Shown: positions 54,921 to 64,000, counted from the first letter of the stretch. The stretch is 64,000 bases of DNA from Mesorhizobium sp. M2D.F.Ca.ET.226.01.1.1 (GCF_004022705.2 NZ_RZOY02000002.1:679524-743523); one strand, 5' to 3'. Program-made: numbers and translations. Notes: generated by a model from the sequence alone, not told the origin.

Positions 54921-56465
54921 TCAAACGCCAATGTTGCGTGCGATGCTGTCGGCCGCCATACGCTTACGCCACTCAAGAGGCCCGGAATTGTGAATGGAGT
55001 TTCCCTCAACATCGACGGCCATGATAACAGGCATGTCCTGCACATCGAATTCATAGATGGCTTCCATGCCCAGGTCTTCAAAGGCAACGATCCGCGCCGC
55101 CTTAATCGATTTTGAGATCAGGTACGCAGCGCCACCCACTGCAGCAAGGTATGGCGTTTTGTGTCTTACAATCGAGGCGATGGCCGCCGGTCCCCTCTCC
55201 GCTTTGCCCACCATCGCGAAAAGGCCGGTTTCGGCGAGCACCTTGTCCGTAAAATCGTCCAAGCGGCTGGAGGTTGTTGGACCGGCGGGTCCAACGATCT
55301 CATTTCTCGCTGCCCGGACGGGACCGACGTAGTAGATCACGCGTCCCCGCAGATCGACTGGAAGCGGCTTGCCGGCATCGATCAGTTCGACCATTCGCTT
55401 GTGGGCAGCGTCACGGCCCGTCAGCATCTTTCCAGACAGCAGGAGCGTTTCACCGCAGCGCCACGATGCCGTCTCTTCCTTCGTCAGCGTATCTAAATTG
55501 ACCCGCCGGACGCCGGCTGGGTTCAATTCGTCGGCTCCGATGTCGGGCCATTCGCGCAAATCGGGCGGCTGGAGGCTGATGGGTCCAGAGCCGTCCAAAG
55601 TAAACTTCAGGTGCCGGTTGGCGGCGCATTGCGGGATGAGCGCCACAGGCTTGGACGCTGCATGAGTAGGATAGGTCGCAACCTTGACGTCAACGACTGT
55701 CGTCAGACCACCAAGGCCTTGGGCGCCGATACCAAGCGCGTTGATCCGCTCATAAAGCTCAATCCGCAGCCCCTCCTCTGCGCTTGACGCCCCCCTTGCG
55801 ATCAGTTCCGCCATATCGATGGGCTCGTTCATGGCCTCCTTGGCCAGCAGCATCGCCTTTTCAGCGCTACCACCGATGCCGACAGAGATCAGTCCAGGTG
55901 GACACCACCCGCTGCCAAGGGTCGAAACGGTATTGACCACCCAGTCGGAAACGGAGGCGCTGGGATTGAGGGTGGTAAAACGTGCCTTGTTCTCCGACCC
56001 GCCGCCTTTTGCGGCGATGGTGACCTCAATCTGGTTACCTTGCACCAGGTCGACATGGACAACTGCCGGCGTGTTGTCGCGGGTGTTGACCCGTCTGGCG
56101 AGGGGATCCGCAACGATCGATGCCCGAAGGGGATTGTCCGGATCGAGATAGGCTTGACGTACGCCCTCATTCACAAGATCAGCGAAACTGGCCGTTGACT
56201 TAATGCGGGCATCCATGCCGACCTTTGCGAAGACAACCACAACTCCGGTGTCCTGACAAATCGGGCGCCGCCCAAAGGCCGCCATGCGGGAGTTCAGCAG
56301 AATCTGACCTATGGCATTCTTCGCCGACGGGCTCTGTTCTCGCGTGTATGCGTGAGAAAGAGACCGGATATAATCTGGAGGATGATAGTACGAGATGTAC
56401 TGAAGAGCGTCGGCGACGCTTCTTGTGATGTCCTTGCCAGCGATGGTCCGTGTTCTATTTCCCAC
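54921..56465 (-). CDS. Class I fumarate hydratase, probable mesaconase
   Basis: Protein of 514 residues, the class I (iron-sulfur) fumarase type. Cysteines for the [4Fe-4S] cluster are seen in RRPICQDTG, GSGWCPPGLISVGIGG and ALIPQCAANRHLKF; the C-terminal beta domain includes IYYVGPVRAARNEIVGPAGPTTSSRLDDFT. Class I fumarases often accept mesaconate, giving (S)-citramalate, and one from Burkholderia linked to methylaspartate genes prefers it. In this cluster with methylaspartate ammonia-lyase, CoA-transferase and CitE-type lyase the mesaconase role fits best. It starts six bases after the upstream dehydrogenase stop; last gene of the operon. Confidence 0.88.
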   Translation of the reverse strand: MGNRTRTIAGKDITRSVADALQYISYYHPPDYIRSLSHAYTREQSPSAKNAIGQILLNSRMAAFGRRPICQDTGVVVVFAKVGMDARIKSTASFADLVNEGVRQAYLDPDNPLRASIVADPLARRVNTRDNTPAVVHVDLVQGNQIEVTIAAKGGGSENKARFTTLNPSASVSDWVVNTVSTLGSGWCPPGLISVGIGGSAEKAMLLAKEAMNEPIDMAELIARGASSAEEGLRIELYERINALGIGAQGLGGLTTVVDVKVATYPTHAASKPVALIPQCAANRHLKFTLDGSGPISLQPPDLREWPDIGADELNPAGVRRVNLDTLTKEETASWRCGETLLLSGKMLTGRDAAHKRMVELIDAGKPLPVDLRGRVIYYVGPVRAARNEIVGPAGPTTSSRLDDFTDKVLAETGLFAMVGKAERGPAAIASIVRHKTPYLAAVGGAAYLISKSIKAARIVAFEDLGMEAIYEFDVQDMPVIMAVDVEGNSIHNSGPLEWRKRMAADSIARNIGV

Positions 56466-56471
56466 CGGATT

Positions 56472-57905
56472 TTATCCAAATGACCCGAGGCCATTCACCA
56501 TTTTCAGAATCTGGAAGCTTCGCACCCCCTGCTCGCCGCCTTCATATCCATAGCCGCTTTGCTTGACTCCTCCATAAGGGGCATCAGCGGAAACCCCTTT
56601 CAGGTAATTCACACTAACAGCGCCCGCAGAAAGACCGCCCACAAGCCTCTGTTGCGTATCGGCCGCGCCAGTAAACAAGTAGGCGGCCAGACCGTACTCC
56701 GTGGCGTTGGCTTCATCGATCGCCTCTTCGATCGTATCGAAAGGAGCCACGCTGAGAATTGGTCCGAACGGCTCTTCATGAAGCACTCTCGCTTCCTTCG
56801 GTACGCCAGTCAGGATGGTTGGCGGCCAGTAAAACCCCGGTCGGTCAAGGGGGGTGCCACCGGTCTCGATTTGGGCGCCGCCCTCTACCGCATCTTTGGT
56901 CAGGCGTTGCATGGCCTCGATTCGCCGCGCGTTTGCCATGGGACCCATCTGCGTTGCAGGGTCATCCGGTGGACCGATCCTGATTTTTCGGACCGCCTCC
57001 GTCATCCGGAACAGGAATTCCTCATAGCGGGATCGGGCGACAAGAATCCTGCTGGGCGCATTACAACTCTGGCCCGCGCACTCGAATTTGTATTCCGAAA
57101 TAGCCGGTATCGCCGTTGCCAGGTCGGCATCTTCGCACACAATAACCGGGGAATGTCCACCGAGCTCAAGGATGCAGCGCTGCAGATTATTCGCGGCCAG
57201 TGTGGCCAGCTGTTTCCCAACAGCGGTCGACCCCGTGAACGTCAAGACTTTGACAATTGGCGAACTGAGCAGATGCCGTGATATATGCACAGGAACACCG
57301 AACACCAGGTTGACCACGCCTTCCGGTATCCCTGCTTGACGCAAAGATTCCACGATATGGACAGCCACGCTTGGCGTCTCTTCGGCCCCTTTGAGGATCA
57401 CCGGGCAGCCTGCCGCCAGCGCGGGGGCGAGCTTGCGGGCGATGAGAACGGCTGGATAGTTCCACGGCGTAAAGGCAGCGACGACACCGAGGGCCTCCGG
57501 CACGATCATCCTGTTCGGACCCAACGGAATCGGGGTCGACAACTCATCGGCATGCCGGCCATTCCATTCCAGCGTTTCGACTGCGCGCGCGTACTCTCCT
57601 GTTGCTTCGGCAATCGTCTTTCCCTGTTCGGACGACAGGTCCCTGGCTGCGGCGCCAGCTTTCTCTGCCAGAATGCTGGCGGCAGAGACGAGTATCTCGC
57701 CACGCTCTTTGGCGGGTCGTGAGGACCACGCCTTGCGGCTGCGTTCTGCCGAAGCAAGAGCTTCATCCAAGTCTGAAACCGTAGCCGAGGCCACTGAGGC
57801 AAATACCTTCTCCGTCGCCGGGTTGATCACCGGCAAAGTGGCTCGGCTACCACCGGCTCGCCATTTGCCATTAATGAAGAGCTCGTAACTCTTGGCGTCG
57901 GACAT
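56472..57905 (-). CDS. NAD(P)-dependent aldehyde dehydrogenase (SSADH-like)
   Basis: Protein of 477 residues: [31 protein letters not shown], catalytic Glu in LELGGHSPVI, catalytic Cys in ECAGQSCNAPSR, EEPFGPILSV, and GGVKQSGYGYEGGEQGV. It falls in the succinate-semialdehyde dehydrogenase-like group but differs clearly from GabD at 19053. The substrate in the methylaspartate/mesaconate cluster is unclear; a short semialdehyde made upstream is likely. The frame opens at 57935, but the ATG at 57905 has GGAG six bases upstream and is chosen. Six bases separate it from the fumarase gene. Confidence 0.9.
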   Translation of the reverse strand: MSDAKSYELFINGKWRAGGSRATLPVINPATEKVFASVASATVSDLDEALASAERSRKAWSSRPAKERGEILVSAASILAEKAGAAARDLSSEQGKTIAEATGEYARAVETLEWNGRHADELSTPIPLGPNRMIVPEALGVVAAFTPWNYPAVLIARKLAPALAAGCPVILKGAEETPSVAVHIVESLRQAGIPEGVVNLVFGVPVHISRHLLSSPIVKVLTFTGSTAVGKQLATLAANNLQRCILELGGHSPVIVCEDADLATAIPAISEYKFECAGQSCNAPSRILVARSRYEEFLFRMTEAVRKIRIGPPDDPATQMGPMANARRIEAMQRLTKDAVEGGAQIETGGTPLDRPGFYWPPTILTGVPKEARVLHEEPFGPILSVAPFDTIEEAIDEANATEYGLAAYLFTGAADTQQRLVGGLSAGAVSVNYLKGVSADAPYGGVKQSGYGYEGGEQGVRSFQILKMVNGLGSFG

Positions 57906-58100
57906 CGCGGGCTCCACTTGACTGAATTCTTGCATACGAGCGCAGTTTCGATATCGAAACTGCTGAACTCGCTTGAGCCAGTTTCATCGCGATGGTCGCG
58001 GCGGGTCAAATATCGAATATTGCCGAAATCCATCTGGAATCCAGATCGGGCTGGTCCTAATGGCCGCAAAAGATCATGCCCAGCTTTAAAGGTTAGTTTG

Positions 58101-59027
58101 TCAGGTCGCCTCAGGCGCCACCGCTGCCCAGCTCCGGATTTCAATCAATTCTCGAGCGACCTTCGGAATGAGCGTGCGGACTGCGGACACGGCGGCGGAA
58201 CGCTCATCTTTCGGGTTTACAGCAAGCACAACGGAGCGGGTAATCACCGGATCCACGATCTTGACCGTACGGACCAGACCCTGAGAGGCTTCTTTCTGAA
58301 CCGCAGACGCGGCGAGAATAGAATGCGCTTTCCCCTCTACGACCATGTTGATGATCGTTGAAAGCGAGTCCACTTCAAACCTGACGTCCAGCGCGCAACC
58401 GTGCTGTGCGACGACGTCAGCCACCGAACGCCTGACATTGTTATTGCGCATGGGAACCGCCAGGGGGAATGCATGCAGGTCGGCCAGAGATATCGCATCT
58501 TCGAATGGCGGCTCACCCGACGGTACCACCAGACAAAGGTTTTCGCGCGCTATCACCGTCATTCGGCCTACGCTATCCGCAGTGCGGTAGAGTACCGCCA
58601 GATTGAAGCGTCCAGCAGCCATCCACTCCTCCAGCGGTCCCGTCATACCCTCGACCATCTTGAGGGAGACCCTGGGCAGTTCGTTTCTCACCGACTCAAG
58701 CAGGGGGCCGCTCAGGACGCGGGCAGCTCCAGACGGAATGCCAATCGTCACCTCCCCGGCGGGGGAAGCAGCTGTGTTGGTCAATTCCACCTCGGTAAGT
58801 CGAATTTCTTTAAGAATCGCCCGAGCGCGTTCGAGCAGTTTGGCTCCTGACGCCGTCACGCTCACACCGGTCCTGTCGCGTATCAGCAGTTGAGTGCCGA
58901 AGGCTTCCTCCAGTTGACGCACATGCAGGCTCAGCGCACTCTGGGCAACATTAAGGAAGCCAGCGGCCTTCGTGAAACTGCCTGCTTCGACCACACCGAC
59001 GAAGTATCTTAACTGCCTGATTTCCAC
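58101..59027 (-). CDS. LysR-family regulator of the methylaspartate cluster
   Basis: Protein of 308 residues. The N-terminal winged helix-turn-helix is standard (EIRQLRYFVGVVEAGSFTKA, LNVAQSALSLHVRQLEEAFG), followed by a type 2 periplasmic-binding-like effector domain (GEVTIGIPSGAARVLSGPLL and on). It lies inside the operon, in the same direction as the enzymes, with about 130 and 200 bases on either side, so it probably has its own promoter and regulates the cluster with a pathway acid as inducer. GTG at 59027 is chosen over TTG at 59054, as the family begins there. Confidence 0.92.
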   Translation of the reverse strand: MEIRQLRYFVGVVEAGSFTKAAGFLNVAQSALSLHVRQLEEAFGTQLLIRDRTGVSVTASGAKLLERARAILKEIRLTEVELTNTAASPAGEVTIGIPSGAARVLSGPLLESVRNELPRVSLKMVEGMTGPLEEWMAAGRFNLAVLYRTADSVGRMTVIARENLCLVVPSGEPPFEDAISLADLHAFPLAVPMRNNNVRRSVADVVAQHGCALDVRFEVDSLSTIINMVVEGKAHSILAASAVQKEASQGLVRTVKIVDPVITRSVVLAVNPKDERSAAVSAVRTLIPKVARELIEIRSWAAVAPEAT

Positions 59028-59162
59028 GAGTACCCATCCGAGAGCGGACTGCAATTAGTTTAATCTATCTCGAAATGCGATGGCGCGACAGCAATAATTG
59101 TGCCGAGTTGCATAACTCCTAGCCGTAGGGTCGCTCCAGTTTGGTAACCAACCTCTGAGGCC

Positions 59163-60074
59163 TCAGACGCCCAACCCGGCGCCCGGATCCGTGGCGATGA
59201 TATCTCGGGCCCTTTGGATAACCGGTGGATCGACCATCCTTCCGTCCAGGGCGAACGCGCCTATGCCCTGCGCCGTCGCATCTTTCTCCGCCGCGAGGAC
59301 ACGACGGGCCCATTCGAGTTCCTGTGGGCTTGGCGAAAAAGCGTCATTGAATATGGCAACCTGGTTTGGATGGATCGCCAAAGCTCCGGCAAAGCCGAGC
59401 CGCCGTGCACGCTCCGCAGCCTCACGAAGTTTGTGAGTGTCAGAGAACGCGCCAATGCTTCCTATGAAGCCCAGCGGGAGCAACCCCGCCGCACGGGCGG
59501 CAAAAAGAACAGAAAGGTTTGGCGTCAAGAGAAGATCAAGTTCTGGGGCGCCGCCAACAGCGGCACTAAAGTCTTCAGGGCCAAGGGCCATTGCGACCAT
59601 CCTGGGATGTGACGAGGCAATGGCCGATAGCTCTTGCAAGGCACCTGGGGTCTCGATTTGGGCAAGAAACCGGATACATCCCAACGGAAGATTTCTTTCT
59701 CGTTCGAGTTCCGATACCGCATTCGCGATCTCAGCTACCCACGCTGCCGAATCCACTTTCGGAAGAACAAGTGCATCAACGCCCGCCATCACGGCTGCGT
59801 CGAGATCGGCCGCCAAGGCTCGCAAACCGCGATTCACGCGAACTAAAACAGAAGCGCCCCTGCGGCCCACCTTTGCCACGGATGCACCAAGCTGGCGCCG
59901 TGACTCACCTTTTTGATCCTGGGGAACGGAGTCCTCTAGGTCGAGTATGATGCCATCTGCCCCGCGCTCATGAGCCGCCTCCACAAAACGCGGAACATGA
60001 GAAGGAACGAAGAGCAGAGATCTCCATCGGCGAATGGACATCGGGCTTTCAACGGCCGGAATGGTGCCCTTCAT
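59163..60074 (-). CDS. HpcH/HpaI (CitE)-type lyase, probable citramalyl-CoA lyase
   Basis: Protein of 303 residues of the CitE/malyl-CoA lyase family: RRWRSLLFVPSHVPRFVEAA (substrate Arg), DGIILDLEDSVP, magnesium ligands Glu in FLAQIETPGAL and Asp in ALGPEDFSAA, and GALAIHPNQVAIFNDAFSPS. Members cleave (citra)malyl-CoA to acetyl-CoA and pyruvate or glyoxylate. With a CoA-transferase upstream and a mesaconase in the same cluster, cleavage of citramalyl-CoA to pyruvate and acetyl-CoA is the likely reaction. ATG at 60074 (or at 60041, MSIRRW, nearer the family start). Confidence 0.88.
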   Translation of the reverse strand: MKGTIPAVESPMSIRRWRSLLFVPSHVPRFVEAAHERGADGIILDLEDSVPQDQKGESRRQLGASVAKVGRRGASVLVRVNRGLRALAADLDAAVMAGVDALVLPKVDSAAWVAEIANAVSELERERNLPLGCIRFLAQIETPGALQELSAIASSHPRMVAMALGPEDFSAAVGGAPELDLLLTPNLSVLFAARAAGLLPLGFIGSIGAFSDTHKLREAAERARRLGFAGALAIHPNQVAIFNDAFSPSPQELEWARRVLAAEKDATAQGIGAFALDGRMVDPPVIQRARDIIATDPGAGLGV

Positions 60075-60210
60075 GAAGTCGCCTCTGGTGCCGGTTTTAG
60101 CGCGGGCTGTGTCAGTGAGCTGGCTGGGCGGCCGTGGGACTGGAAAGGGTTAGGAGTAGGCATGCACTCTGTGGGTCGCAACCGCGCCCCCTTCCCGACA
60201 AGGCGCGCGC

Positions 60211-61380
60211 TCACGCTGACGCAGCTCGTTCGCGCAAACGTCCCAGAACCTCCTCGCGGACAGCCTCGGTATGAGCTCCAAGAGCCGGAACGGGGCGCAG
60301 CAAAGGGCGCTCAGAGTTGAAGATCGCCGCCGGCGCTATCGCCTCGATGGTTCCTTCGGGTGTTCCGACCTGCACCTTGCGAATGTGTGGGTGCTTTGAA
60401 ACATCCGCGACTTCGTTCAGTCGGCCATATGCCAACCCGGCCGCCTCAAGCTCCTGCATTGCTTCGTGGCATAACAGTTCGGAAAACCGCTGTTCGATGA
60501 TCTCATCAAGTTGCGCACGGTGACCGAGGCGCTCCATATTATCGGCGAAACCAGGTGTGCGTATAAGCCCCGGCTGCTTCAGGAACTTCTCGCAGAAATT
60601 CACCCATTCACGGTCATTCTGAACCGAAAAGATGACCTCTTTGCCGTCGGCACAGCGATAGGCGCCATACGGCGCGAGCGACGGGTGTTTTACGCCCGCG
60701 CGAACCGTGTGATAGCCGCCGTATTCGTTTTGAAGAACCGGCACGTTCATCCAGTCGGCGACGGCATCGAACAGTGACACCTGAATGCTGGTCCCGTCGC
60801 CGGTGACCTCGCGGTGATACAGCGCCTGAAGAATGGCACTGTGCGCTGTCATGCCTGCCGAGATGTCGCAAACCGACACACCCACACGGGCGGGTCCCTG
60901 TTGCGTCCCGGTGATCGCACACAGACCAGTTTCGGCCTGGACGATGAGATCATAAGCCTTCAAGTGGGAATACGGCCCCTGCTCCCCGAAACCAGAGATA
61001 TCGCAGGTGATCAGCCGCGGAAAACGTCGACGCAGATCCGCAGACCCGAAACCCAATTTTTCGATACTGCCCGGCTTTAGATTTTGGATCAAAACGTCGG
61101 CACCGGCAATGAGCGTATCCAGGACGGCACGATCCGCCTCAGATCTCAGGTCCAGACAGACTGACTCCTTACCCCGGTTGAGCCAGACGAAGTAAGCGCT
61201 CTGACCCCGCACCAACTTGTCGTAATTTCTGGCAAAATCCCCTTCGGGCCTCTCGATCTTGATCACCCGGGCGCCGGCATCAGCAAGGCGAGACGAAGCG
61301 TAAGGCGCAGCAACCGCCTGCTCCACGGCAACGACGGTGATCCCCTCAAGAGACTTCTGCATGCGACACCGTGTTTTCAT
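60211..61380 (-). CDS. CaiB/BaiF-type (class III) CoA-transferase
   Basis: Protein of 389 residues: SLEGITVVAVEQAVAAPYAS, GARVIKIERPEGDFARNYDK, LNRGKESVCLDLRSEADRAV, then SHLKAYDLIVQAETGLCAIT with the catalytic-type Asp, and SLAPYGAYRCADGK. Class III transferases move CoA between dicarboxylic acids. Here the likely acceptor is citramalate (or mesaconate), with succinyl-CoA as donor. The frame is open to 61599, but the ATG at 61380 overlaps the stop of the ammonia-lyase gene as ATGA, so translation is coupled and this start is chosen (61362 is also possible). Confidence 0.9.
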   Translation of the reverse strand: MKTRCRMQKSLEGITVVAVEQAVAAPYASSRLADAGARVIKIERPEGDFARNYDKLVRGQSAYFVWLNRGKESVCLDLRSEADRAVLDTLIAGADVLIQNLKPGSIEKLGFGSADLRRRFPRLITCDISGFGEQGPYSHLKAYDLIVQAETGLCAITGTQQGPARVGVSVCDISAGMTAHSAILQALYHREVTGDGTSIQVSLFDAVADWMNVPVLQNEYGGYHTVRAGVKHPSLAPYGAYRCADGKEVIFSVQNDREWVNFCEKFLKQPGLIRTPGFADNMERLGHRAQLDEIIEQRFSELLCHEAMQELEAAGLAYGRLNEVADVSKHPHIRKVQVGTPEGTIEAIAPAAIFNSERPLLRPVPALGAHTEAVREEVLGRLRERAASA

Positions 61381-62630
61381 CCAACGTTTTCGTTTTGAAT
61401 TCGACGACGGTTCAGCATAGCCAGCAACCGATTTTGTTCGTTCCCAACTATTGAGAATGCCTCGTCGACACCCATTCCAGGCTTCGCAAGCATCATGTCT
61501 GCCTGGGTCGCCACCGATATGTGGACAGAAGCTTGGGCAGAGAGATCTGTCTCGGTACAGCTTCCTCCAACGTACGCGCCTACCTTGTTCTCCTTGCACA
61601 GGAGCACGGCATGTGCCGTGTCAGCCAATGAACCGACATCGGGCGTCTTGATCTGGACAAGATGCGCGGCCCTCGCTTCGGCAAAGAGCCGAATATCCTC
61701 GAGCGTGTTGCACCTCTCGTCCACGACAATCCGAGCGCTGGATCCCCGGTCATCCAGAATCGATACTATCCGGGCGTAGTTATCAATTTGCGCTTGCGTG
61801 GAACCAAAATCCGCGGGGCACTCAACGTTAAGCGTGACACCCGGAACGGTATCGGCGACCCCGCAGATAAAGTCGGCGATCCGTTGCGGGTCCAAGCCAA
61901 TTTCTAGTCCTATCCAGCCGTACACATCGAAATGCAGCACCGGATCGTAACCCTGGCGGCCGATTTGGCGCGTGCGCTTTGCAACCCACTTCACAAGCTC
62001 CATGAAGGTCTGGCCGCCCACCCCGAATTTCTGCCGTGAATTGATCAGGCCGTGGGGGAGAACATCCACACCCTTCAGAATCATCTTGTCAACGTTGATT
62101 TCGCGAGCATCGCCGCTTTGGCAGTAAATCGGGACCGCGCACGTCGGCAGCGGCAGATCGAATTCATTACATATTACCTCTGCCATCGTACTGTGGTGGA
62201 GATGGGCCGCGGCGCGGAGCAGCGCCTGGCTGACGCCATACTCAAGCGCGAGAGGCAGCCGCTTATGTTCAAAGGGCTCGAAAACCTTTGCACAGGCATC
62301 AACGAAACGAGACGCATCGACGTCGAGCAGCCGGGGCGCCACAACGCCTGACGTCAAATCCGCGGTTTGAGCGGCTTCAAACAACGGATCGCGCCCGCCC
62401 GCACCAGAGTATTGGACGCTCATCATATCGCCCCAGACAACTGTATCGTCGCTGAGGACAAGCCCCACGCTGAGCGAAGATGCCGGAACGCGAATGGAGG
62501 TGAACCCCGTCGTCATCGGTCTGCCAACATAGATGAAACCGTCTTGGATTGCTCCGGCGCCGATGGCGGCTTGGTCGTCATAGAAGAACGCGCCATTTCC
62601 GGGCGCGAGCAGGACGTCTCTGATCTGCAC
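61377..62630 (-). CDS. Methylaspartate ammonia-lyase
   Basis: Protein of 417 residues, the size of known methylaspartases. Enolase-superfamily features: QYSGAGGRDPLF in the N-terminal domain; VLHFDVYGWIGLEIG with catalytic-type His, NVECPADFGS, RIVVDERCNTLEDI, and HLVQIKTPDVGSLADTAHAV with the catalytic Lys, plus GGSCTETDLSAQASVHI. It turns L-threo-3-methylaspartate into mesaconate and ammonia. The frame runs back to 62990 but that extension is IS66 debris; the GTG at 62630 (before QIRDVLLAPGNGAFFYDDQ) matches the family start. First gene of the operon. No glutamate mutase gene is present in the window. Confidence 0.92.
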   Translation of the reverse strand: MQIRDVLLAPGNGAFFYDDQAAIGAGAIQDGFIYVGRPMTTGFTSIRVPASSLSVGLVLSDDTVVWGDMMSVQYSGAGGRDPLFEAAQTADLTSGVVAPRLLDVDASRFVDACAKVFEPFEHKRLPLALEYGVSQALLRAAAHLHHSTMAEVICNEFDLPLPTCAVPIYCQSGDAREINVDKMILKGVDVLPHGLINSRQKFGVGGQTFMELVKWVAKRTRQIGRQGYDPVLHFDVYGWIGLEIGLDPQRIADFICGVADTVPGVTLNVECPADFGSTQAQIDNYARIVSILDDRGSSARIVVDERCNTLEDIRLFAEARAAHLVQIKTPDVGSLADTAHAVLLCKENKVGAYVGGSCTETDLSAQASVHISVATQADMMLAKPGMGVDEAFSIVGNEQNRLLAMLNRRRIQNENVG

Positions 62631-62689
62631 TTCGCTTCGCTCAATGTATTCTAGAGGGCCACTCGGTGCGCGATTATGCGCCACTTGGC

Positions 62690-63440
62690 ATTGAGTTAGC
62701 CAATATAATGTTCTGGACCGTCCCATCGCGTTTTCAGATAGCTGGGGCCAGAGTTTCCGAGATCGCTCGATCGGCCGGCATTCATGGGAGCCAGCTTTTC
62801 CGGTGGCGCAAAGAGCTTTGCCAGATCTCGGCGCCATCAGTGCCACTGCTCGTGCAGTGGAAGTCGTCGAGGAGCGGCCTGCGGCGCAGCCGCCTGTGCA
62901 GCAACCACCGATACCGCGACGGCGCAAAAAGAGCAGCACGGTGACGATCGAGCTTGGCGGCGCCCGTCGGCTGCAGGTCGAGGGTGACATCGATAGCGAG
63001 GCGCTCGGCCGGATGGCTTGCCACTGGCTATACGGATGTGCTCAAGGGCTTCCCCGGCCTTGCATTGATGGTGCAGAAGATCTTGAAGCGCGATCCGCAC
63101 AGCGGCCACTTGCTCGGGCGTCAGGGAGGGCTGATCAAGGTGATCTGGCATGACGGCCAGTGGGCCTGCCTTTTTACGAAATGGACGTTTTATTTGGCCA
63201 CGTGGCCGACGGCACCCTGGTGATCACGCCCGCTCAACTGGCGCATGCCGCAAATAACCTGGAGCGCGACTCGGCGGGATGAGCAAAGTCGTTGCACGGA
63301 GGAGCGAATATTCGTCATGGCCGATGAGCCGATCAGCTTCCTGATGATCTTGCCAGTGCGCACGCGATAATCCTCGCGGAGCTGGCCGCCCGCGCGAGGC
63401 ACCCGGCGATCGCAGAGGCGCCATGGGAATGGATGCGGAG
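62690..63440 (+). pseudogene. IS66-family remnant (tnpA, tnpB and start of tnpC)
   Basis: tnpA: VSEIARSAGIHGSQLFRWRK (62740-62810), then TIELGGARRLQVEGDIDSEA in another frame. tnpB: ATGYTDVLKGFPGLALMVQK, LKRDPHSGHLLG, LIKVIWHDGQWACLFTK (63010-63190). tnpC start: DLASAHAIILAELAARARHP near 63340-63410. All in order but frameshifted, with tnpC cut after about 40 codons. It abuts the 5' end of the methylaspartate operon, so the operon promoter must lie in or next to the debris. Confidence 0.88.
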
Positions 63441-63729
63441 CGAGCGGGCAAGACTGTCCCGAAGCCTGTCCGGTTGTTGAGCCGATCGACCACTCTCAAA
63501 TACGTTGCCGAGATGCTCGAGAGGACTGAGCACCTACGACGGCTATCGCAACCGAATTAAGCGAAACTGTCCTCCTCTTCACCTAAGACGACATCAACAA
63601 CATTCGGCAAACCTACACGAGCGCAGGCTACCGGTGATGCTCCGCCCAAGCCTGCGGCAGGAAATCCCGATGCCATAGCCATCTCGGCCTTGCCCTATGG
63701 GGACTCATATCTGGCTCTGGTGACTCAGC

Positions 63730-64000
63730 CTAGGGGATGCCGATTCCGAAGGATCGCGTGTGAGCGAGATCGAGAATGCGATTGATCAAGCTCGAGTAGC
63801 TATGTCCGGCAGTCATAGCGGCCAAGGCGTAAGTGCCGCACATACTCAGCCCCGGCATCGAGTTGATCTCCAGGACAAAGGGCTGACCGGAGCGGTCGAT
63901 CCGGAGGTCGACGCGGGCGTAGTCCCGGCACTGGCAGGCACGGAAGGTCGCAACCGCAATGTCCTGCAGCAAAGTTGCAAGGCTGCTCTCGACTTGCGCC
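63730..64000 (-). CDS. D-Ala-D-Ala ligase-like ATP-grasp protein, C-terminal part
   Basis: The window ends inside this gene; the frame is open to base 64000. The visible 90 residues are the C-terminal ATP-grasp core: CRDYARVDLRIDRSGQPFVL, then EINSMPGLSMCGTYALAA with the metal-binding Glu-x-Asn, and GHSYSSLINRILDLAHTRSF. This matches D-alanine-D-alanine ligase-like enzymes, which join amino acids or peptides with ATP. Rhizobial accessory regions often have such ligases in amino-acid or peptide cassettes. Function cannot be fixed from the fragment. Confidence 0.85.
   Translation of the reverse strand, partial: AQVESSLATLLQDIAVATFRACQCRDYARVDLRIDRSGQPFVLEINSMPGLSMCGTYALAAMTAGHSYSSLINRILDLAHTRSFGIGIP

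Noticed and set aside
62631..62990. 120-residue N-terminal extension of methylaspartate ammonia-lyase
   Set aside because: It overlaps IS66 tnpA/tnpB debris on the other strand and has no family similarity; the GTG at 62630 gives the normal length.

Overview
The window looks like part of a symbiosis island (or symbiotic plasmid region) of a Mesorhizobium-like legume symbiont. The pointers are: a type III secretion operon (nopC-nopA-sctD-rhcV-y4yS) behind a TtsI-type tts box; a near-consensus nod box; a cysteine-less Ros/MucR regulator of the kind known from Mesorhizobium; relatives of NGR234 symbiotic-plasmid genes (y4wA/y4wB-type M16 peptidase, y4nA-type prolyl oligopeptidase, y4uB-type aminotransferase); and DUF6499/DUF2285 proteins like those controlling ICEMlSym transfer. 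Much of the DNA between intact genes is decayed insertion sequence (IS630, IS110, IS481, IS256 twice, IS21, IS3, IS66) and broken integrase genes, as expected for an old accessory region. No rRNA, tRNA or CRISPR array was found.

Layout. 0.5-5.1 kb: tail of the T3SS cluster. 5.5-6.6 kb: nod box and Ros/MucR regulator. 6.7-8.4 kb: cold-shock gene and IS630/IS110 remnants. 8.5-14.1 kb: DUF418 membrane protein and a two-component system whose regulator exists as a dead upstream copy and an intact copy next to its kinase. 16.0-20.5 kb: fused two-domain M16 metallopeptidase and a GabD-type dehydrogenase. 21.3-26.9 kb: fseA-like gene with a +1 frameshift, dead integrases, an M41-like protease and IS21 debris. 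27.2-28.8 kb: hipBA. 29.2-31.9 kb: decayed second copy of the M16-gabD pair split by a HipA-like fragment. 32.9-34.1 kb: thioredoxin-TPR protein. 34.8-40.7 kb: worn defence island (CBS pseudogene, JAMM protease, HTH-ImmA, PIN, DISARM drmA pseudogene). 40.9-43.8 kb: y4nA-type peptidase and OmpW. 44.5-47.5 kb: two tandem regulator/qseM-like modules and a LuxR-type regulator. 48.4-54.4 kb: aminotransferase, then a compact TIR - SLATT - TIR-like operon, then an Lrp regulator with a dead aminotransferase copy. 54.9-62.6 kb: catabolic operon (methylaspartate ammonia-lyase, CoA-transferase, CitE-type lyase, LysR, aldehyde dehydrogenase, class I fumarase/mesaconase). 62.7-63.4 kb: IS66 remnant. 63.7 kb to the end: C-terminal part of an ATP-grasp ligase.

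How it fits together. Two peptidases and the T3SS point to dealings with the plant host. The fseA-like, qseM-like and LuxR genes are the kinds of parts used to keep transfer of an integrative element off until quorum is sensed. The 62.6-54.9 kb operon can in principle turn 3-methylaspartate or mesaconate into pyruvate and acetyl-CoA. The best candidate for an undescribed system is the three-gene TIR/SLATT/TIR-like operon at 51.1-53.1 kb. The second most interesting is the duplicated qseM module set together with the frameshifted fseA.
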